The position numbers and the translations under genes are program-made. A stretch of 5,760 bases of DNA from Oxalobacteraceae bacterium UBA6018. GTDB lineage: Bacteria > Pseudomonadota > Gammaproteobacteria > Burkholderiales > Burkholderiaceae_D. The stretch spans positions 514-6,273 of the forward strand of contig DIZW01000084.1 in NCBI GenBank assembly GCA_002428015.1, read 5' to 3'. The notes beneath the pieces were generated by a model that was not told the origin of the DNA, did not search any database, and saw only the letters and a list, made by a program, of their open reading frames with translations. Positions 5,643 through 5,760 of the stretch are shown here, one piece after another. Numbering within the stretch: the stretch's first letter is position 1; the number at the start of each line of letters is the position of its first letter.

Positions 5643-5663
5643 ACCCGCGCAGGCAGCGCCGAT

Positions 5664-5683
5664 AGCTGGCAGGACTGCTAGGG
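5664..5683 (-). promoter_or_regulatory. Second lux/las-type box, upstream of the 340-aa gene
   Basis: On the minus strand, CCCTAGCAGTCCTGCCAGCT fits NNCT-N12-AGNN and the tighter CTxxCAxxxxTGxxAG form. It shares CCTAGCA with the luxI box, and 12 of 20 positions match overall. Six of the eight pairs of the inner 16 bp are complementary. It lies 85 bp upstream of the ATG at 5578 with a -10-like TTTAAA at the expected distance. Confidence 0.55.
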
Positions 5684-5760
5684 AAGCACTGATTTATTCT
5701 GGCGGATGAAATTGGCCAAGGGAAAAATGTACGCTGCAAGGCGCAAACCGCAGTCATACC
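5681..5760. other. Unassigned right end; possible repeat or insertion-element terminus
   Basis: No gene is supported here. The stretch begins GGGAAGCACTGATTTATTC directly after CTAG, which recalls the ends and the YTAR-type targets of IS5-family elements. This impression is from memory and the other end is not in the window. An ATG at 5706 or 5727 on the plus strand opens a short frame to the edge, without recognisable content. Confidence 0.2.

Noticed and set aside
5706..5760. Possible plus-strand gene start near the right edge
   Set aside because: Only 18 codons are visible and nothing is recognisable; the AAGGGA upstream of the ATG at 5727 is too close to be convincing.
1..5760. CRISPR array, tRNA, rRNA or prophage genes
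   Set aside because: No direct-repeat array, RNA gene sequence or phage protein was seen on either strand.

Overview
The window is GC-rich DNA from a proteobacterium, with GC-biased third codon positions and dense, partly overlapping genes. A beta-proteobacterium of the Oxalobacteraceae (Massilia/Duganella/Janthinobacterium type) is my best guess from the style of the two-component and c-di-GMP genes. This is inference; no marker gene is present to prove it.

Left part (1-2479, all minus strand): a two-gene signalling operon. A sigma70-like promoter (2452-2479) precedes a REC-GGDEF-EAL response regulator (488-2389, GTG start). Its stop codon overlaps by ATGA the start of a multi-HAMP sensor protein, probably a hybrid histidine kinase, that runs off the left edge. 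The GGDEF half looks active, with a GGDEF motif and an RxxD I-site. The EAL half has lost key catalytic residues.

Middle (2390-2823): a 434-bp divergent intergenic region with both promoters and some small palindromes, and no convincing gene.

Right-centre (2824-4552): a complete acyl-homoserine-lactone quorum-sensing locus laid out like lasR-rsaL-lasI of Pseudomonas aeruginosa. It holds a LasR-like receptor (+), a convergent RsaL-like repressor (-) overlapping the luxR tail by 26 bp, and a LasI-like synthase (+). The rsaL-luxI gap holds a lux/las-type box and, at the predicted luxI transcription start, a perfect 15-bp palindrome of the TATG-N7-CATA type known for RsaL. The expected circuit is: LuxR plus signal activates luxI and perhaps rsaL from one box, and RsaL then holds luxI down.

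Right part (4556-5578, minus): a 340-aa, Ala-rich, almost all-helical protein of unknown function, convergent with luxI with only 3 bp between them. About 85 bp upstream of its start is a second lux-box-like dyad with a well-placed -10-like element, so it may be a direct quorum-sensing target. The last ~80 bp hold no supported gene and possibly the end of a repeat or insertion element.
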